DNA of 64,000 bases from Aptenodytes patagonicus (lineage: Eukaryota > Chordata > Aves > Sphenisciformes > Spheniscidae): positions 7,447,501-7,511,500 of the forward strand of contig NC_134963.1 of the NCBI RefSeq assembly GCF_965638725.1. The letters run 5' to 3'. The notes under the pieces are model-generated. The model saw nothing but the letters and a program-made list of their open reading frames with translations. It had not been told where the DNA came from and did not search any database. Of the stretch, positions 12,275-25,617 are shown in pieces; position 1 is the stretch's first letter, and every line of letters starts with the position of its first letter. The position numbers and the translations under genes are program-made.

Positions 12275-13228
12275 ATCCTAAGAAATGCAAGTCACCCACA
12301 CTTCCCCTTGCCTTAGATTACATATTTGCTAAGCCCGTGAAATTCAATGTGTTTGTGTACACTTCAAACAAAGACCTACACGGAGTGTTCAAACACTGCA
12401 AAAACAAGAATGGGTGACTTGTGGGTCAAATGTTATTTTTCCTAATGCGATACATAGCCACGATTTAAATGTTTTCATAACTCCCACTGTTTGTGCCCAG
12501 ATTTCCTTGTGTTACAACCAAGATAAACCTTTTATGCACGCTTCTTGCTTCTGATGTCTAAAATTTTGCTGACTCCCAAATTTCAGATGCTGCAGAGTTT
12601 TGGGGGTAGACGGTGCCAATTTGTCAGGGAAAAGAAGAGCAGCTGGAACGTGCCGCGAGGCTGATCTGAAGATGTAGGGGTCCATGTCCTGTTTGGAAGG
12701 GAGTCGATGACGCACAGGCAGGTGTTTTCTTAGTGTCATATTTTATTTACAAAACATACATTGCAATGATCTCCCTCCAGCAACAAACCCTACAAACTGC
12801 AGGCAGGCGGCTACACCACGCGGGACCTGGTGAGGAGCTCGGGGCTGGCCGCTGCTCCGGAGCCTCTGACTTAGCCTTGGGGCTCACCAAGGACTCAGAC
12901 CACGTGCAGAAGCCAAATGAAGCTCCATCCCCAGACACCCCGCAGCAGGATGCCTGCCGGAGACTTCGTTACACTCTCTCTTCTTGCTGGTGTATGCCAG
13001 AGCCGGGCCTTGATTTCCACTGAGCCCAACGTTTCGCAGCCTCAACAGCTGGTTTCCATCTGAAATCTCCCACCAACAGAAGCTGTCAACAACGATGACA
13101 AGTCCATCTCAAGTTTGTTAAAATCACATTTTTGATAAAAAATGTTAAAAGATTCTGCTTGGAAAATTTCGAGACAGGCTATTTTGACATGGGAGAAATG
13201 TGATTTGCCGTTCCTCCCCTCCTCCTAC

Positions 13229-13246
13229 TTTTTTTTTTTTTTTTTT
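13229..13246. repeat. Poly-T tract
   Basis: An uninterrupted run of about 18 T residues. No retroposon body was recognised next to it. Confidence 0.8.
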
Positions 13247-16200
13247 GGTAAAAGTTGATGTACTTCATGGGTTTCTGATGAAAGGTATTTTCGAACGGAA
13301 AAATGTTCTATTGGTGAGTTTTGGAGGGTTCATACTGGCAAAAATACTACCAATAAAATCCTTCTCATATAAAAATGTCAGAAGTCGCTTTTTTTCTAAT
13401 ATAGCAGTGACCACAATAGGATTTTTCCTGCTATAGCTATTTGGATTAAGAAAACAGCACATTCCACCCTTTGGTGTATTTCTTATATGAATCTGACTTT
13501 TAAGGCTAGACCAGGCACAAGAGCCATTTTGATGTGTCCCGTCTGTGGTTGAGCATCCCTGGGCAAGCGTGGCATTCGTCTGCTCCGTCACTTAGAAAAA
13601 GAGGAGAAACAGCGCTAAAGGAGGCTTTGTCCTACTTTAAGTGGAGAACAGCCGTAGTGGATCAGTTGACGCTGCTTTGGCAAGGAGTGGAGCCCCCGTC
13701 TTCCCCTCTTCGGTCAGGAATCTCTATGCTCCGCCAAAGCCTGAGTTTCATAATCGGCTAGAAAGCTCTTGCGGGTTTCCACGGGGCTCAGCTGAGCCAT
13801 TCACGGAGGGGAAAGGGAAAAACATACGTGGCAGCCAGTGCTATACAGCCAGCAAAGGGCTTTTCAGCCCTTCTTCAACTGGTTTATGGTGGGGAAAGCG
13901 TAATTTGCCTTCGCTCTTTGCTGTGCGAGGGGAGAGGTGGTGGGGAGCGGAGTGGCTCTCTGCATGGCTCGTCTTGGTCTGCCTGGATGTGGTTATAGAG
14001 GGATGTGAATTGTCCCATGGTGTGGAGCAGACTTTGCAAGATGGGGAGAGGCAACTGCTTCTCAGATTAAGTGGGACATTTTGTGTAGCTTCAGCTTCAC
14101 GTGGCTTGAAGAAAGCACTTTGTGGATGTTCCTCGTTGCATTGGCCAGAAATGCACATTAGCAGCCTGGGACCTGCAAGTGGCTGGGCTGGAACATGGCT
14201 GGTTTCTTTGCTTCCTCTGATTTTACCCCAGCATAACTCTGCTTCATGGATGAGCTGCTTCTCTAATTAAAACCGATGAAAAAGGAGGACGAGGAGGGCT
14301 GCCGGGGGAGTGGGAAAGTGGAAATAAGATGAAGGTCTGTTGATTTGCTCTTGGTCAAATGGCTGCTGTGCCTCTGCGGAGGACCAGTGGGAGACACATC
14401 ACTGAACACAAGATGCAGGCACAAGAAAGAGATCTTCCACGCACCCTGAGGATCCCTGACTCCACTGGGGATTTTGAAACACAGATGAAATACGTGGGAA
14501 ATCCCACCTGCAGGTGCCTGCAGGCTTCCTGAAGGTTGGTGCACCAAAGCCTTCCCAGGCCTGGGACAGGTTACATGTCTTCAGAGGGCAGTGGCTTTGC
14601 TGGTCCAGGTTTTATTTTCCCTTACACTCCTGAAAATCCAGAACAATCCAGCTGATGGCTCTCGGACACCTGGAGTTTCTGCTTACATGCAGCATTTGAA
14701 AACGTGGTCTACTGTGGAGGTAGCTGCCACATGTGCTTATTTATTTGTTTCTATTCTCACCTCCTCCTTGCTGCTTGCTGCTTGCGAGCCTGGCAGATTT
14801 TCAGGAGCTGGGCTGCTCTTACATACCGTTGTGCCAAAATCAGTACGAAAGGATTTGGAGGAATCCATGGCTGGAGTCGCCTTTGATCCCTGGATTCCTT
14901 TCTGGTTTGTCCACACAGCTCGGGCACGCCATTGTGAGCTGCTGCTTTGCCCTGGGGCATCCTCTGCTGTTGGCATCCCTCAGGACCGGGCATAACATGG
15001 AGGACGAGGTCTCCAGGCATGCCGCTTGGTGAGTGCTGCCTTTGCTGCAGCCGCCTTCGGCTGCCGCGTGACGGCAGGTGTGGTCCCACGCTGGCTCTCC
15101 TGAGCACACAGCCACTTACAAGAGCAGCATCTCCCAGGTCCCCAAGAGACCGTGGCCGGAGTTCAAGCCTGTATAATTAATGGTAATTATCCGGTTGAGG
15201 GAGCAGGTATGAAGCTGATTTAACTCATCCGAAATCCTCAGCCTGAGTCGCACTGAGCTGTGTTCCCGGCTCAACAGACTTGCACCCGCATCCAGAGGAT
15301 GCCTTAAGCGACTCAAGGAAACCCTCTTTCTCCTGGTCTCTCCTCCACGTTGTGGGCAGCCTCAGCCGGGCAGAGCCCCTGGCACCCCTTGGAGAGGACA
15401 TGGGGGCTCAGCCCAGCAGCGGAGAGGGACACCTTCTAGATCTCCGGCATGCCAGAGAGCTTGCAAAGTGCTGCGGGGTGCACCCGATGGAAAGGTGGGC
15501 AGGGCTCACCGCGGCATCCATGGGGCTTTGGGTGCTGGTGTGAGATGGTTTAAAACAAACGTGACCCGTGTAGCTGCAATCCTGTTTCTGGGTCGCAGCA
15601 CAGACAGACCCAAAGTGATGGAGCCAGGCTCTCTCCCATGCCAGTTTCCAGCCGGGTGCCTTTGGTGATAAATCACGAGTGTTTCAGTTCGGGTGCAGTG
15701 ATAAATCTAAGGGCTGTGAATGATAGCGTACACAATAGTGGTTTTTAGCCAATAAATTGGGCTTTTACGTAAATGCTTCCATACACACGTACACTGTCAG
15801 GCAGCAGGTAAGACAGGAGAGTCAGAAGCATTAATCTGTGGAGAAAAGAGAGCCTTGGAAACTTGCCACTTTTGTTCCAGTCTCTGCTCTCTGGGAACTT
15901 GATTTTCCCCTTCTTTCTCTCCATGTTTTACTTCACGTGATTTTTTTTCCTTTTAAAAGTAGATGCCTTGTTTGCAGTAAGAACACCCTGCGCGTGTTTG
16001 CGCAGCGGGTGAGATTCAGCCCGATGCAAGACTGGGATCGGGTGAGACTTCAGCATCGCATCGGCTCTGGGTCAGCCAGCCGGACATGGGGGCTGACGTT
16101 AAACTTCTGCCTCAGAGCAAATGGCTGTGTGCATGGGCAGTCTGTTTCTTCCATTTAAAAAGAAAAAAAAAAGCATTCACCCTGCAGCCAGGACAGCTTT

Positions 16201-18837
16201 GATTATTCAAGGATGCATTTAGGATTCAAATGTGTCATTACATCTTGTTACCAAAGTCCCATCCTGCCCTCCCATTCCCTTCCAGGGGATGCTCACCACC
16301 CAGCTTGGTGGGTTTGGGTTTATTATAAAGGGGGATTGCAGAAATTAATGTGCTTTGTGGGAAAGGGAATGGAGTACAAAGGCAAACTATGGGCAGAGAG
16401 TGAAACCTGAGTGTATGTTGCCTTGGACAATCATGGCACATACAAAAAGGGAATGAGCGTTGTAAAGAGGAGAGGACTGCACCGGTCCTTTCAGCTCAAG
16501 CACTCAGCACTGTCATATTGGATCCGGCTGCAGCAGAGGGATGGACCTCGCATTTCTATCCAGGTACCCATCAGGCAGGACTCATGGCCAGCCGCTGGGA
16601 GCCATCCCAGCTTGGCCCGTGGCTGCTGAGCCGGTACAAGCCAGGATGCGCCTGGTGACAGTAGCCGTCACATCAAAGCTGGAGCGGGGAAGAGATGCCC
16701 CATGCGAGGCTCTACAGACCTGGCGAGGATCAGACCAAACCTTCTCATGGCACCTCCCAACACTCTCATTGATTCAGCACATGCAACTTGCCCAAACCTG
16801 CCACGGGGACAGGTCCCCTCCCGTTGCACACGAGGAGAAAAAGTGGATTTTGAGGCCAAGAGGCAGTTATTTTAGAAGGAAAGTTGTTTGTGAAAGTTTG
16901 TGCACACCTGAAGGTTTATCTGATGATAACTTGAACCATCAGAGCTTCTCCTTTGTACCTCCTCATGGGAGATACATCCCAACACAACTGCCTCTTCCCA
17001 GGTAGTTCAGCCTAAAACACAAGCGTCTGGAGATGAAGCAGGAACATTTCTGGAGATGGAGAAACCCTGCTGGGGGTCAGAGAAGCCCCATGCACCCGCA
17101 CAGCCTGCTTCTCTGCAGCCTCCACCAAAGACGAAAGCCTTGGTGGCCTCCAGACCTTGGGCTCGACTTTCACTCCTTTTCCAATACCGTTTGACTTCCC
17201 TGCAAAGAGTTCCCTCCGTGCTAAGCTTGCTGTGAATTTAACTTTTCTAACATGGGGTGAGGAAGGGACCAGTGAGAGCTGCTCCTGGGTAACTCCATGC
17301 ACCGATGGATTTACACCACAAGCTCCCCAGGAGAGGGGGTTCGCCCCGGGCAGTGCCTGCATGGGGGATGCTTCACCCCAGCTCCTGGCTCAGTGGTCCC
17401 CCTCTGCCAAGCCATCCTACCTTTGCCACTTCTCCCAGTGCAACCTCAAACAAGCGTTGGGTATTTTTTTTCTCGGTAGCATGTAGGTCACTGGAGAGCC
17501 TTAGGGACCTGACAGCTGACATTCATCCTTGGTTTTGAATCCGTGCGTCAAGCTTTCTGGAGGCGATAGAAGTGCAGTTGCTGGTGAGACCTACTGCCTT
17601 TTGTGTGGCTTCAATTAAATGTCTTTCTCGGCGTGGGATAGTTGCCAGAGCTCTTTTTTTTTATTGAAAGAAACAGTTTTATTTAGATATATATAGAAAA
17701 AGTCCCACCTGGCTTTTTGGAAGGGTTTCAGCTGGAATGTAACAGATCCCATATTCTTCTATAAAAAGGTGAGCTGTATTTTTCAGCTGAACTTTTCTCC
17801 CTTTTATAGCTGTGATTTGGCACACACGAGGCGTAAGCAGCGGCAAGGTCGCTGCCCTTCCCCAGCTGAGGAAGGAAAGCCGTGGCACGTGCCGGGGCCG
17901 GCGTTACGGGGGCAACTGCTGAGGACAAGCCCGGGGGGCACATGAGCTGTGGGCTGACCCCCGAGACCTGCTCGCCATTGGGGTCTGTGCAGGAGCCCTG
18001 GGGTGGCTCAGAGACCCCGGGAAACGTGTGTCCTGGCTGCTGTGGAGCCTGCCCTGCTGATGAGATGCATTCACAGCCATGACCTCCAGAGAGGACCCAT
18101 GGGGACGGTCATGCTGGAGCATGTGCTTCTTTTCCCAGCCTTTATATGCTTTGTCTTCACTGCTCTTTCAACCCAGGCTAACACCATCTCTCTATTTTAA
18201 CAACAGCGTAAGCATGGACAACAGGTCAAAACAAGGGAAGCAGCCACCATTTCCTCTGTTTTCTTTCTTCCTGCACCCTTTTAAATTTTGGTTGCTCAGA
18301 TGACCTTTTCCAAACCCTAGTGTCCTCCTCCCTCGTGAGCCATGCTGCCTGGTGTCCCCTGCACCGTGTCCAGGTGCTTCGGTCCTGGGGACTGGAGGTG
18401 GAGGTGGTACAAGCCAGCAGCTCTTCGCTGCAGTGTTACATTGTTCGGCTGCAGATGCATTTTAATTAATTTATTTAATTATTTTTTTATCAAGGTTGCA
18501 CTTATTTTTATTATGCATTTACTTATCAAGGGTGCATATTGCAGTCTCTTCCCAGCCCCAGCTAGTGAAGCAACCTCCCCCGTCTCATCCAGGCTCACTC
18601 CTTCCAGCAGCAGCAGGCGATGCCAGAAACACTCCAGGAGCTGCAGCACCTGGGCCCAGGTGTAACATTTGCATGAGAAAGCGGGGAGCGGTGAGGAGAC
18701 AAGTCCAAAGGCAAATAGTGTGAATCACTTGGTGAAACTGCGGTACCGCTGCTGAATTCCCCGGGGCTTAAAACCAGGGCGCAAGGAGGGATTGGAAATC
18801 CCAGGGGTGCAAGCAGCCAGGATGACGAGAACACACT

Positions 18838-18966
18838 CGACCTGAGTGACCTGAGCAATCTGATTTAGTTGAAGATGTCCCTGCCCATGGCAGGGGGGTT
18901 GGACTAGACGACCTTTAGAGGTCCCTTCCAACCCAAACTATTCTATCATTCTATGATTCTATGATC
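18838..18966 (+). mobile_element. CR1 LINE 3'-end remnant
   Basis: The segment reads through the typical avian CR1 3' region: TTAGTTGAAGATGTCCCTG, then CATGGCAGGGGGGTTGGACT, then GGTCCCTTCCAACCCAAACT. It ends in the diagnostic tail of repeated ATTCTATG units with no poly-A. Only the last 130 bp or so survive, as expected for a 5'-truncated insertion. It carries no intact reverse-transcriptase frame. Its presence is the main non-genic reason for calling the genome avian. Confidence 0.93.
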
Positions 18967-21900
18967 CTCGTGTGCTGGGAGCTCGGCCAGGCTGACGAGC
19001 TCATTTCTGTTTGGTGTTTTTTATTGTGCTCTGATTAATATGGAAATTGTCATATATGCCCATGCTGGGTGACCACACATCCCTGTGCTTTTACTGGTCC
19101 TGCTCTGGAAATGCCTTTCAGGCTGCAGGGTGTCCCCAGCTCCCCTGGGTTGCAGCGGGAGCATGAAGCGATGCTTTATATCCTCCGCTCGCTGCTCCCA
19201 GGTTCTCCCAAGCACAGCCTTTAAATGCTGTGCCATCAACTGCTTGATTAATTAATGCTCTTCTCTTTCATTTGTTTGACGATGGTACTCAGTGATGTGA
19301 CTGAAACTCACCTCCCAAGGCGGAGACAGTCTCATGCACTGAAACAGGCCGGACGCGTATTTGTAGTAAAACAGTATTTTCCGCTCAGGATTTGAAGTTT
19401 CCGGTCATTTCCTTGTCCCTCTCTGAGTCACATGCCAAGTCTTTTCTGTTGTTTATTGCAGATGTTGAAGGTTACAAGAACCCGGGAGTTAAGTGCTTGG
19501 CTTTCGGAGGGAGAAGGAAGCGAGCAGCAGGATGAGCTCTCGCTGCTCATTGGCACCAGGCACCCGAGCTTATGGCAAAACTTCCAGGGAGCTCCAGTTT
19601 ATATATATTATTATAGAAATAATGTATTGGAAAAAGCACGTGGCAGGGATTAAGGCCACTCCACGTGATTGCTCCGCTCAGCCGAAAGAGGTGAGGGATC
19701 AGCCGCGTCGTCCTAGCCTGGAGATCAGCACAGCAGGGCTGGCTGTCCGTCCGTCTGTCTGCTCAGGGCTCCTGCTGGCTGCTCCTGGGCCCCAGAAGCG
19801 GCAGGCTTGTGGCACCGGAGGGGCTGGGGGGCTGCAGTGCTGGGTGGGTGAGCGAGGGTGCCCTCCTCCACCGCCACTTCAGCAAATATTCCTTAATGCG
19901 GCTTCTTGCCTCTGCCTGCAGGCAGGGATTTAAGCCAGAAACACTGTCAGTCGGGTTTGTCCTGCCAGCCTCAGCTCACCTTGGAGGTGTCAGCCCTGCA
20001 ACGGTGCTTAACCCGTGATGCATCTCCGCAGCCTCCCCAGCTGGATGCTGGCACCGGTCAGGGCTGGATCCTAAAAGCTGGTACCCTGGCATTTCCCTCC
20101 TCGCCCTTACACCCCGGATTTCCAAACTCTTCAGCAGTCAATAGACATTCAGAGCACTGAGAAGCTTCAACACATGGATGAGGCAGGGGTCTGCGGGCTG
20201 TCGGCATGCCGGGCTTGTGCTGCAGTGCCAGAAGGGAGCAATGTGGTTGTGGTCTGGTATTTGCCTGGTCTGCTCTGTGCTGGGGCAGAGTCAGGTCCCC
20301 TGGCAGGGAGGATGAGAGGAGCTGCTGGAAAATCTCTCTCCCAAGCCCAGCAGCAGCAGTTTGCTGCAGGCGGAGGGAGCAGGCTGAGCTCTCTCCATTA
20401 GGCAACGTGCTTTTCCTGCTCCGGTGGGTCCATGCTTAACTCGCCGTCAGTCAGAGAAAGAGGACACGTGCAGAGACGTGTGGCAATGTGGGGCCTTCCC
20501 AAAGTGTTGGGCTCTCGCATTGGGCTGGGGTGGCAGATCCACAGAGGACCAGACAGGCTGTCAGGAGCACTGAGCATCAAAGATGCTGTGCAGCCACTGG
20601 AGCTTTAGGGTTGGGTTTCTTCTTTGTGGGGGTGCATCCCAGGGTGTAAAGCCCCCATTTCTGATGCACGGGGGTCCACAGCCCTCCTGGCATGCGCGGG
20701 GGTGGGAGCAGCAGGGATATAGGGACCGTATGGCAGTGGGGCCATCCCTCCACCGTGCCAACTGCCAGCTGCATCGCCTCACTCACCCCCAGCTTTGGGG
20801 ACACCAATTTTTCCTGGAGGGATGGGTGAGACTTCCTGCAGAGCCCAGCTGGGCAGGGGTGCCGGGGTGCCCTCCCTCCCCCCCTCCCCCCTGGAATTTC
20901 AGAGCCTGTTGGACCATTTTGTAACCCAAAAGAGGATTTCCCACTGGCAAGGGCTGCACCTGCCCTCTGAGAGCAGCACGTCCAGCTACCTCCTTTCATC
21001 CTCTTGCAGGAGCAAAAAATTTAACAATGAAAATGGAGCTGACGACAGCGCTAATTGCTTAAGAGATGGCATGGCAGCCTGGGGCCGGGGGGGTGGCACG
21101 CCACGGGGTTTTAAAACCACAGATGATTGCCCAGTGGGATATTTTGCAGGCTCAGAAGGAGATGGGAGAAGGCTCTGCGCTGAGCTGGGGAATACACTGC
21201 ACAGGCGGGTTTCTAGAAGCAGCACAAGTTGAGCTGGTAAATTATAAAATGCCACACTTGAGGTCTGTTATATAATGTCCCTTTACAGAACCTGGGAGCT
21301 AAATATAAAAGAGAGTTACATTTTGGGCTGGTGTAAAATGATGCTCCAGAATGGGTTTGTGTGGGAAGGAGCGCTCTGCAGAGCTGTGAGAAACGGAAAG
21401 GCTTTCGGGACCCTGGGTTCGCTCCCAGCCTCCATCGCTTGTTTTCTCTGCAACCTTGCGAAAAACATTTACTCCCCGGGTCTCAGTTTCCCTCTCTTTA
21501 AATCAGGAACAATAAAACCTCCATTTCCTTGCAGCTGCGTTGTCAAGATTAATTCATGTTTGCAAAGTGACCTGAGAATCTATAGAAACCCGAACAGAAT
21601 ATAATTATCCCGATCTAAACTTGGCATATAGTATCAGCGGGCCAAATTCCCCTCCCACACTGGAGGAGAAGGGGTTGTGTCAGCGTAGCCGAGAGGAAAA
21701 TTCCAGCCACCGTTCCTAACCAAAATATCCAGAAGATAAAAGCCTTTTCGGGCTGAGACCATTTTGTTTTCCTTGAGGAAATTCCCTCCTTCATTAGCTC
21801 CGAGCAGAAGGATCAGCTCCCACACAAATCGGCTCATGCCAAAGTGTGGAGGGGGTTAATGGGAGTTTTGGATGGCTCATCGTTCCCCTCCGGGGTGGTA

Positions 21901-24900
21901 TCGATGACGCTGGGCTCCTGAAGGACCTGCTGCCGCTGTCACGGGCTCATGCAGCTTGCAGGTGACAAAGCCAGGAGCATCTCCTGTGGGAAACGCAAGC
22001 GGGAGCGGAGCAAAGTAGAAATGCAGAGAGATGCTGTATGTGCCGGGATCCAGCCTGCTTGGCAATGATTTGGGGCCATTTTGCACACCCCTGGCTCCTG
22101 CCCTTTTTCTCTTCAGCTGTGTTTCCACCACCAAGCCCAGCGTGGCCCTCAGTGTCCTGCTCTGCTCAGAGGATGCTCCCTCCTGTCCCTGTTCTCCATG
22201 AAATGCTGGGAACCACCCCGGCCCGTCTTCCTTCTTCCTGGCTGCATGCAGAATGAAGACTGCAGATGCTGGGCTAGTCACAGAAGAGCTAGGTGGATTT
22301 TCGGGTCAGGTTTGACCGCTCAGTTTGGGGACTCAGGGAAGCCAGGTACAGACTGAAGGAGGGCTGAAGCATGGGAGGTCAGAGGAAAGCCTGGCTGGGA
22401 TAAGCAGGGGATGGTGCTGCCGCAGCCTTGCTCCCACAGTGGTGGAGGGACGCAAAGATTGAACTAGGATCAGCTTAGTTCAGCTTCTCTCTCAGCCTAG
22501 AGAGAGCAAGGGGCAGCTAACGGAAGGCCTGCTCTGGCCAGTGAGATCAGGGAACAGCTTGCCTGGGCTCACATCCCCTGCTCATTTCCCCCCTGGAGGT
22601 GGTTCATGCCCCATTCATGGGTTGCCTGCAGATGGGAGAGGGGGGGACCACTGCATCCCCTGTCTTTTGCTAGGATGCAGATGATGCAGAGCACTGTGGT
22701 CCCTGAGCAGAGGCCAAAATGGGGATGTAAGAGCCCTGGGAAGCCTCGTCACACCCCTTGCAGCCCTCCCCGCTGCGCAGTGCCCATCAGGAGCCGTGTT
22801 TCGCAGCCCATGCCTGGCTGCATGGCTGGGACCTGGCCAAAGCAGATGCGCAGCCCCTCCAGGTACGGTGTGTGGTTTCTTAAACCATCTGATCAGCCAG
22901 GCCTGATCCTGTGCCTGTGAAATCCAGCCGAATCACTAGGAAAAATGTTTTCTGACAGGATGGAGATTTGCAGGGGAGTTGCCAAGCAACTGGCACAGCT
23001 CTGCCGCCTCCTGCACCTCTCCTCCCTCCGAGCAGTGAGCAGGCAGGGGATGGCTGCACCCCTGCATCCCTCTGCCTGGGCCAGTCCAGCGCTCCCTGGC
23101 CGTGCCAGCCTTCCTCTGCCTGCCCGGGGAGGTACCATGGGGAAAGGCAGGGACCACTCGCGGCTGGTGGGACATGATGCTCCTGGCCAGTGGGGATGAC
23201 AGCTCCTGCATCGCCATTAGCAGCAGGGTTAGAAATGGGCTCTCTCTTCCAACCCGTCTCTGAGCTGTGCAGCTTCCTTTTGAACTAGTCCCAGAAATGT
23301 GTGCTAACACACCAAGCAAAACACCCAGGAAGACTCATTATAACCCAGCTTTGATTAGTGTCCCCTCTGCATTTCCCTGGGGGTCGCTTCAGATTTACAC
23401 TAAGAGAAATATGCAGCCTGAACCCTCGGGATTTTCTTTTTTAAATCTTTAATTTAAATCGACTCTTGAGTAACAACCGCCTGTTACAAAAATCAGCTGA
23501 TGTCCCTCATAAAGCCTTGGACCTGTGGCGAGGGGCATGAAGCAACGGCTGATGGGAGGGGAGGCAACTGATAGCTGTGATCTTGCAAAAGATCAGTTGC
23601 TGAGTGAGTGGCAATAAACAGCAAATCCAGCCAGCTCGTAGAAATGGCAAATGGACCAGACTGTTCAGAACAATCTGTTCCTTCTCCAGAGAAGGGCTGC
23701 GGTACTGGCGGTAGGCTGGGAAAGCGGCTATTCTCAGCGTGAAGCTGGTCTGAAATTCTGCTTCAGAAAAATGGCAGGGCCAAGACAGGGTAATTACTAG
23801 GAGACATGTCCTAAATCAAATAAAAAGGCTGCAAGTGGCTTTGCTGGGCTGACTCTTCTCCAGGGAGGTTTGTGCTGAAGGAGCCCTGCTCTGCCTCGTC
23901 CCACGGACCTGCTCGCTGCTGTGTCCACGGCTTTCTGCTCTGGCAGTGCAGCTGCCAGGCTGATGCTCGGGCAGGGAAACCCTCCTGATCCACTTCGGGT
24001 CGTTTGACTGCGTTTGGCTGTGCACTTTACTGTCTCATACCGTCACCTACTTAATCGGGCATTAACGTCACTGAGCCAGAAGGACAGCAGTTGGTGCACC
24101 CAGTTTCTGCAATTGCTGTTGGAAGGGGACACCCCAGAGTGCCCAAACCTCTCCCATAAACCCCAAATTGGGGAGACAGAAAGGTCTGGGACTGTCCATA
24201 TCAACACCATGCCAGGCTGGACCTGGGGTGCAACTCCTCCAGGCAGATATATTTCAGTTGTCTGTCTTTCCTTGGAGCTTGTGGGCTCCCCCAGGATACT
24301 TTCCTCCTGTGCCCAACCCAGAAATCAAGTGGCCTTCATTTGATTTGGAAAAGAAAAGTAAAAGAAGATAAACTGAATGCAGGTGGTGCAGAACACCCAT
24401 ACAGTGGTTTAATTAATTGCCTTTAAATGTTAATTCAAAATAGTTTCCCTGAATGATCTTATATAGGCAAATCCTCAGTTGCCTTAAGCCACTTCCATAG
24501 TGTGTTCAACTAATAAGGTATTCTTAGTCCTGATGAAGAGCATTGCATGGGATGGTAATCAGGAATGATTAATTGGAAATAACTCTTCTAAATCAGGCTG
24601 TACCTGCTGCACTCTCCAGTGCTGCCCAGCTCTGCCTAGAGCTGATGGGCAGCCATCAGGGGGCACAGGGAAGGGACTCCCCCCGTGATGTGCTGATTTC
24701 TCAGCCACAAATCACCCTCCCACCCCTCTTCCCAGTGCTCTCCAGCCAGATCTGGCACGGAGGGTTTCCAGCACGGCTTCTAGATCTGCCAGCAGACTTC
24801 CCTTGGGGAGAAGAGGATCTGGAAGGTCACAGGAGGAATTTATTAGCTCGGCTTAGCCATAGCCAAGTGCCCCATCAGACCTTCAGAGCTATCGCACTGC

Positions 24901-25589
24901 ATATCCCACTCCTGAGCAAGACTGCCTCCTGCTTGGGTTTTATGCTGTAAAAAGCTGCGTCCCTCCAAAACTGCTGAGGGATCAGCAGCCCTGCTAAGAA
25001 CATTACTTTGTGCAGCTTTGCCAGGCAAAAAAAAATCTCTGCACAGAGAACCCCATTCCAGGTCAGGCAAGACCCCGTGTGACAGCAGCTCTGTGATGGC
25101 TCTGTCCTTGAGTCCTCTGTTCTTTTCTCTTGCTTTAGCTAAAATCTTCCCGCAGCGTATGAGTGCTTGCTACGAGCCAGGTTTGACCTCAAGTCAGTGA
25201 AATTTTTGGAGGTCTTTTCTTGCTTTCAGACAGCAGCGCGTCTTCAGCTATTTTGCTTCTGTGTTTTCCCACCTGCAGCAGCAGCCTTTGAGCAGTAATT
25301 CAGCACGGTGTATCTGCTGCAGTCAAAGCCATCTGTAAGTTAGCATAGAGGGATGAAGCAAATCCATGTTATTAGGCTCTGCTGGAGGGGCTGAGCCTGC
25401 CGTGGAAAAGAGTTTTGCTGTCCCAAAGTCAAGGCCTGGGGAACTTGCTCCTAAAATGATGCTTTAAAAAATACCAAGTAATGCCATGAAAGAGTCAGTT
25501 CACTGCTGGAAATCACATTTCACTCGGTGTCAGCAATTCAGAAGAAACCCATCTGGAGGAAATTATGATGACAATTTCCTCTTTGAGTG

Positions 25590-25617
25590 AAGAGGAATTA
25601 CAGCTGTAATTCCTCTT
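25590..25617. repeat. Perfect 28-nt palindrome centred on CAGCTG
   Basis: The sequence is its own reverse complement across 28 nt, with an E-box/PvuII core CAGCTG flanked by AATTA and TAATT. A further TTCCTCTT just upstream (about 25576) can pair with the left arm, so two alternative hairpins are possible. Confidence 0.9.

Noticed and set aside
12512-12938. Minus-strand AATAAA at 12742 with open frames on both sides, resembling a transcript 3' end
   Set aside because: The stop codon of the 63-codon frame overlaps the signal itself, the frames have no family resemblance and no upstream exon series was found.
13641-14270. 209-codon plus-strand open frame between PPP1CC and CCDC63
   Set aside because: Its composition is that of random GC-balanced DNA, with no recognisable domain and no splice or promoter context.
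22440-22520. AGCTTAGTTCAGCTT / CTCTCTC repeated texture suggesting a second retroposon
   Set aside because: No CR1 tail, poly-A, tRNA-like boxes or target duplication could be seen.
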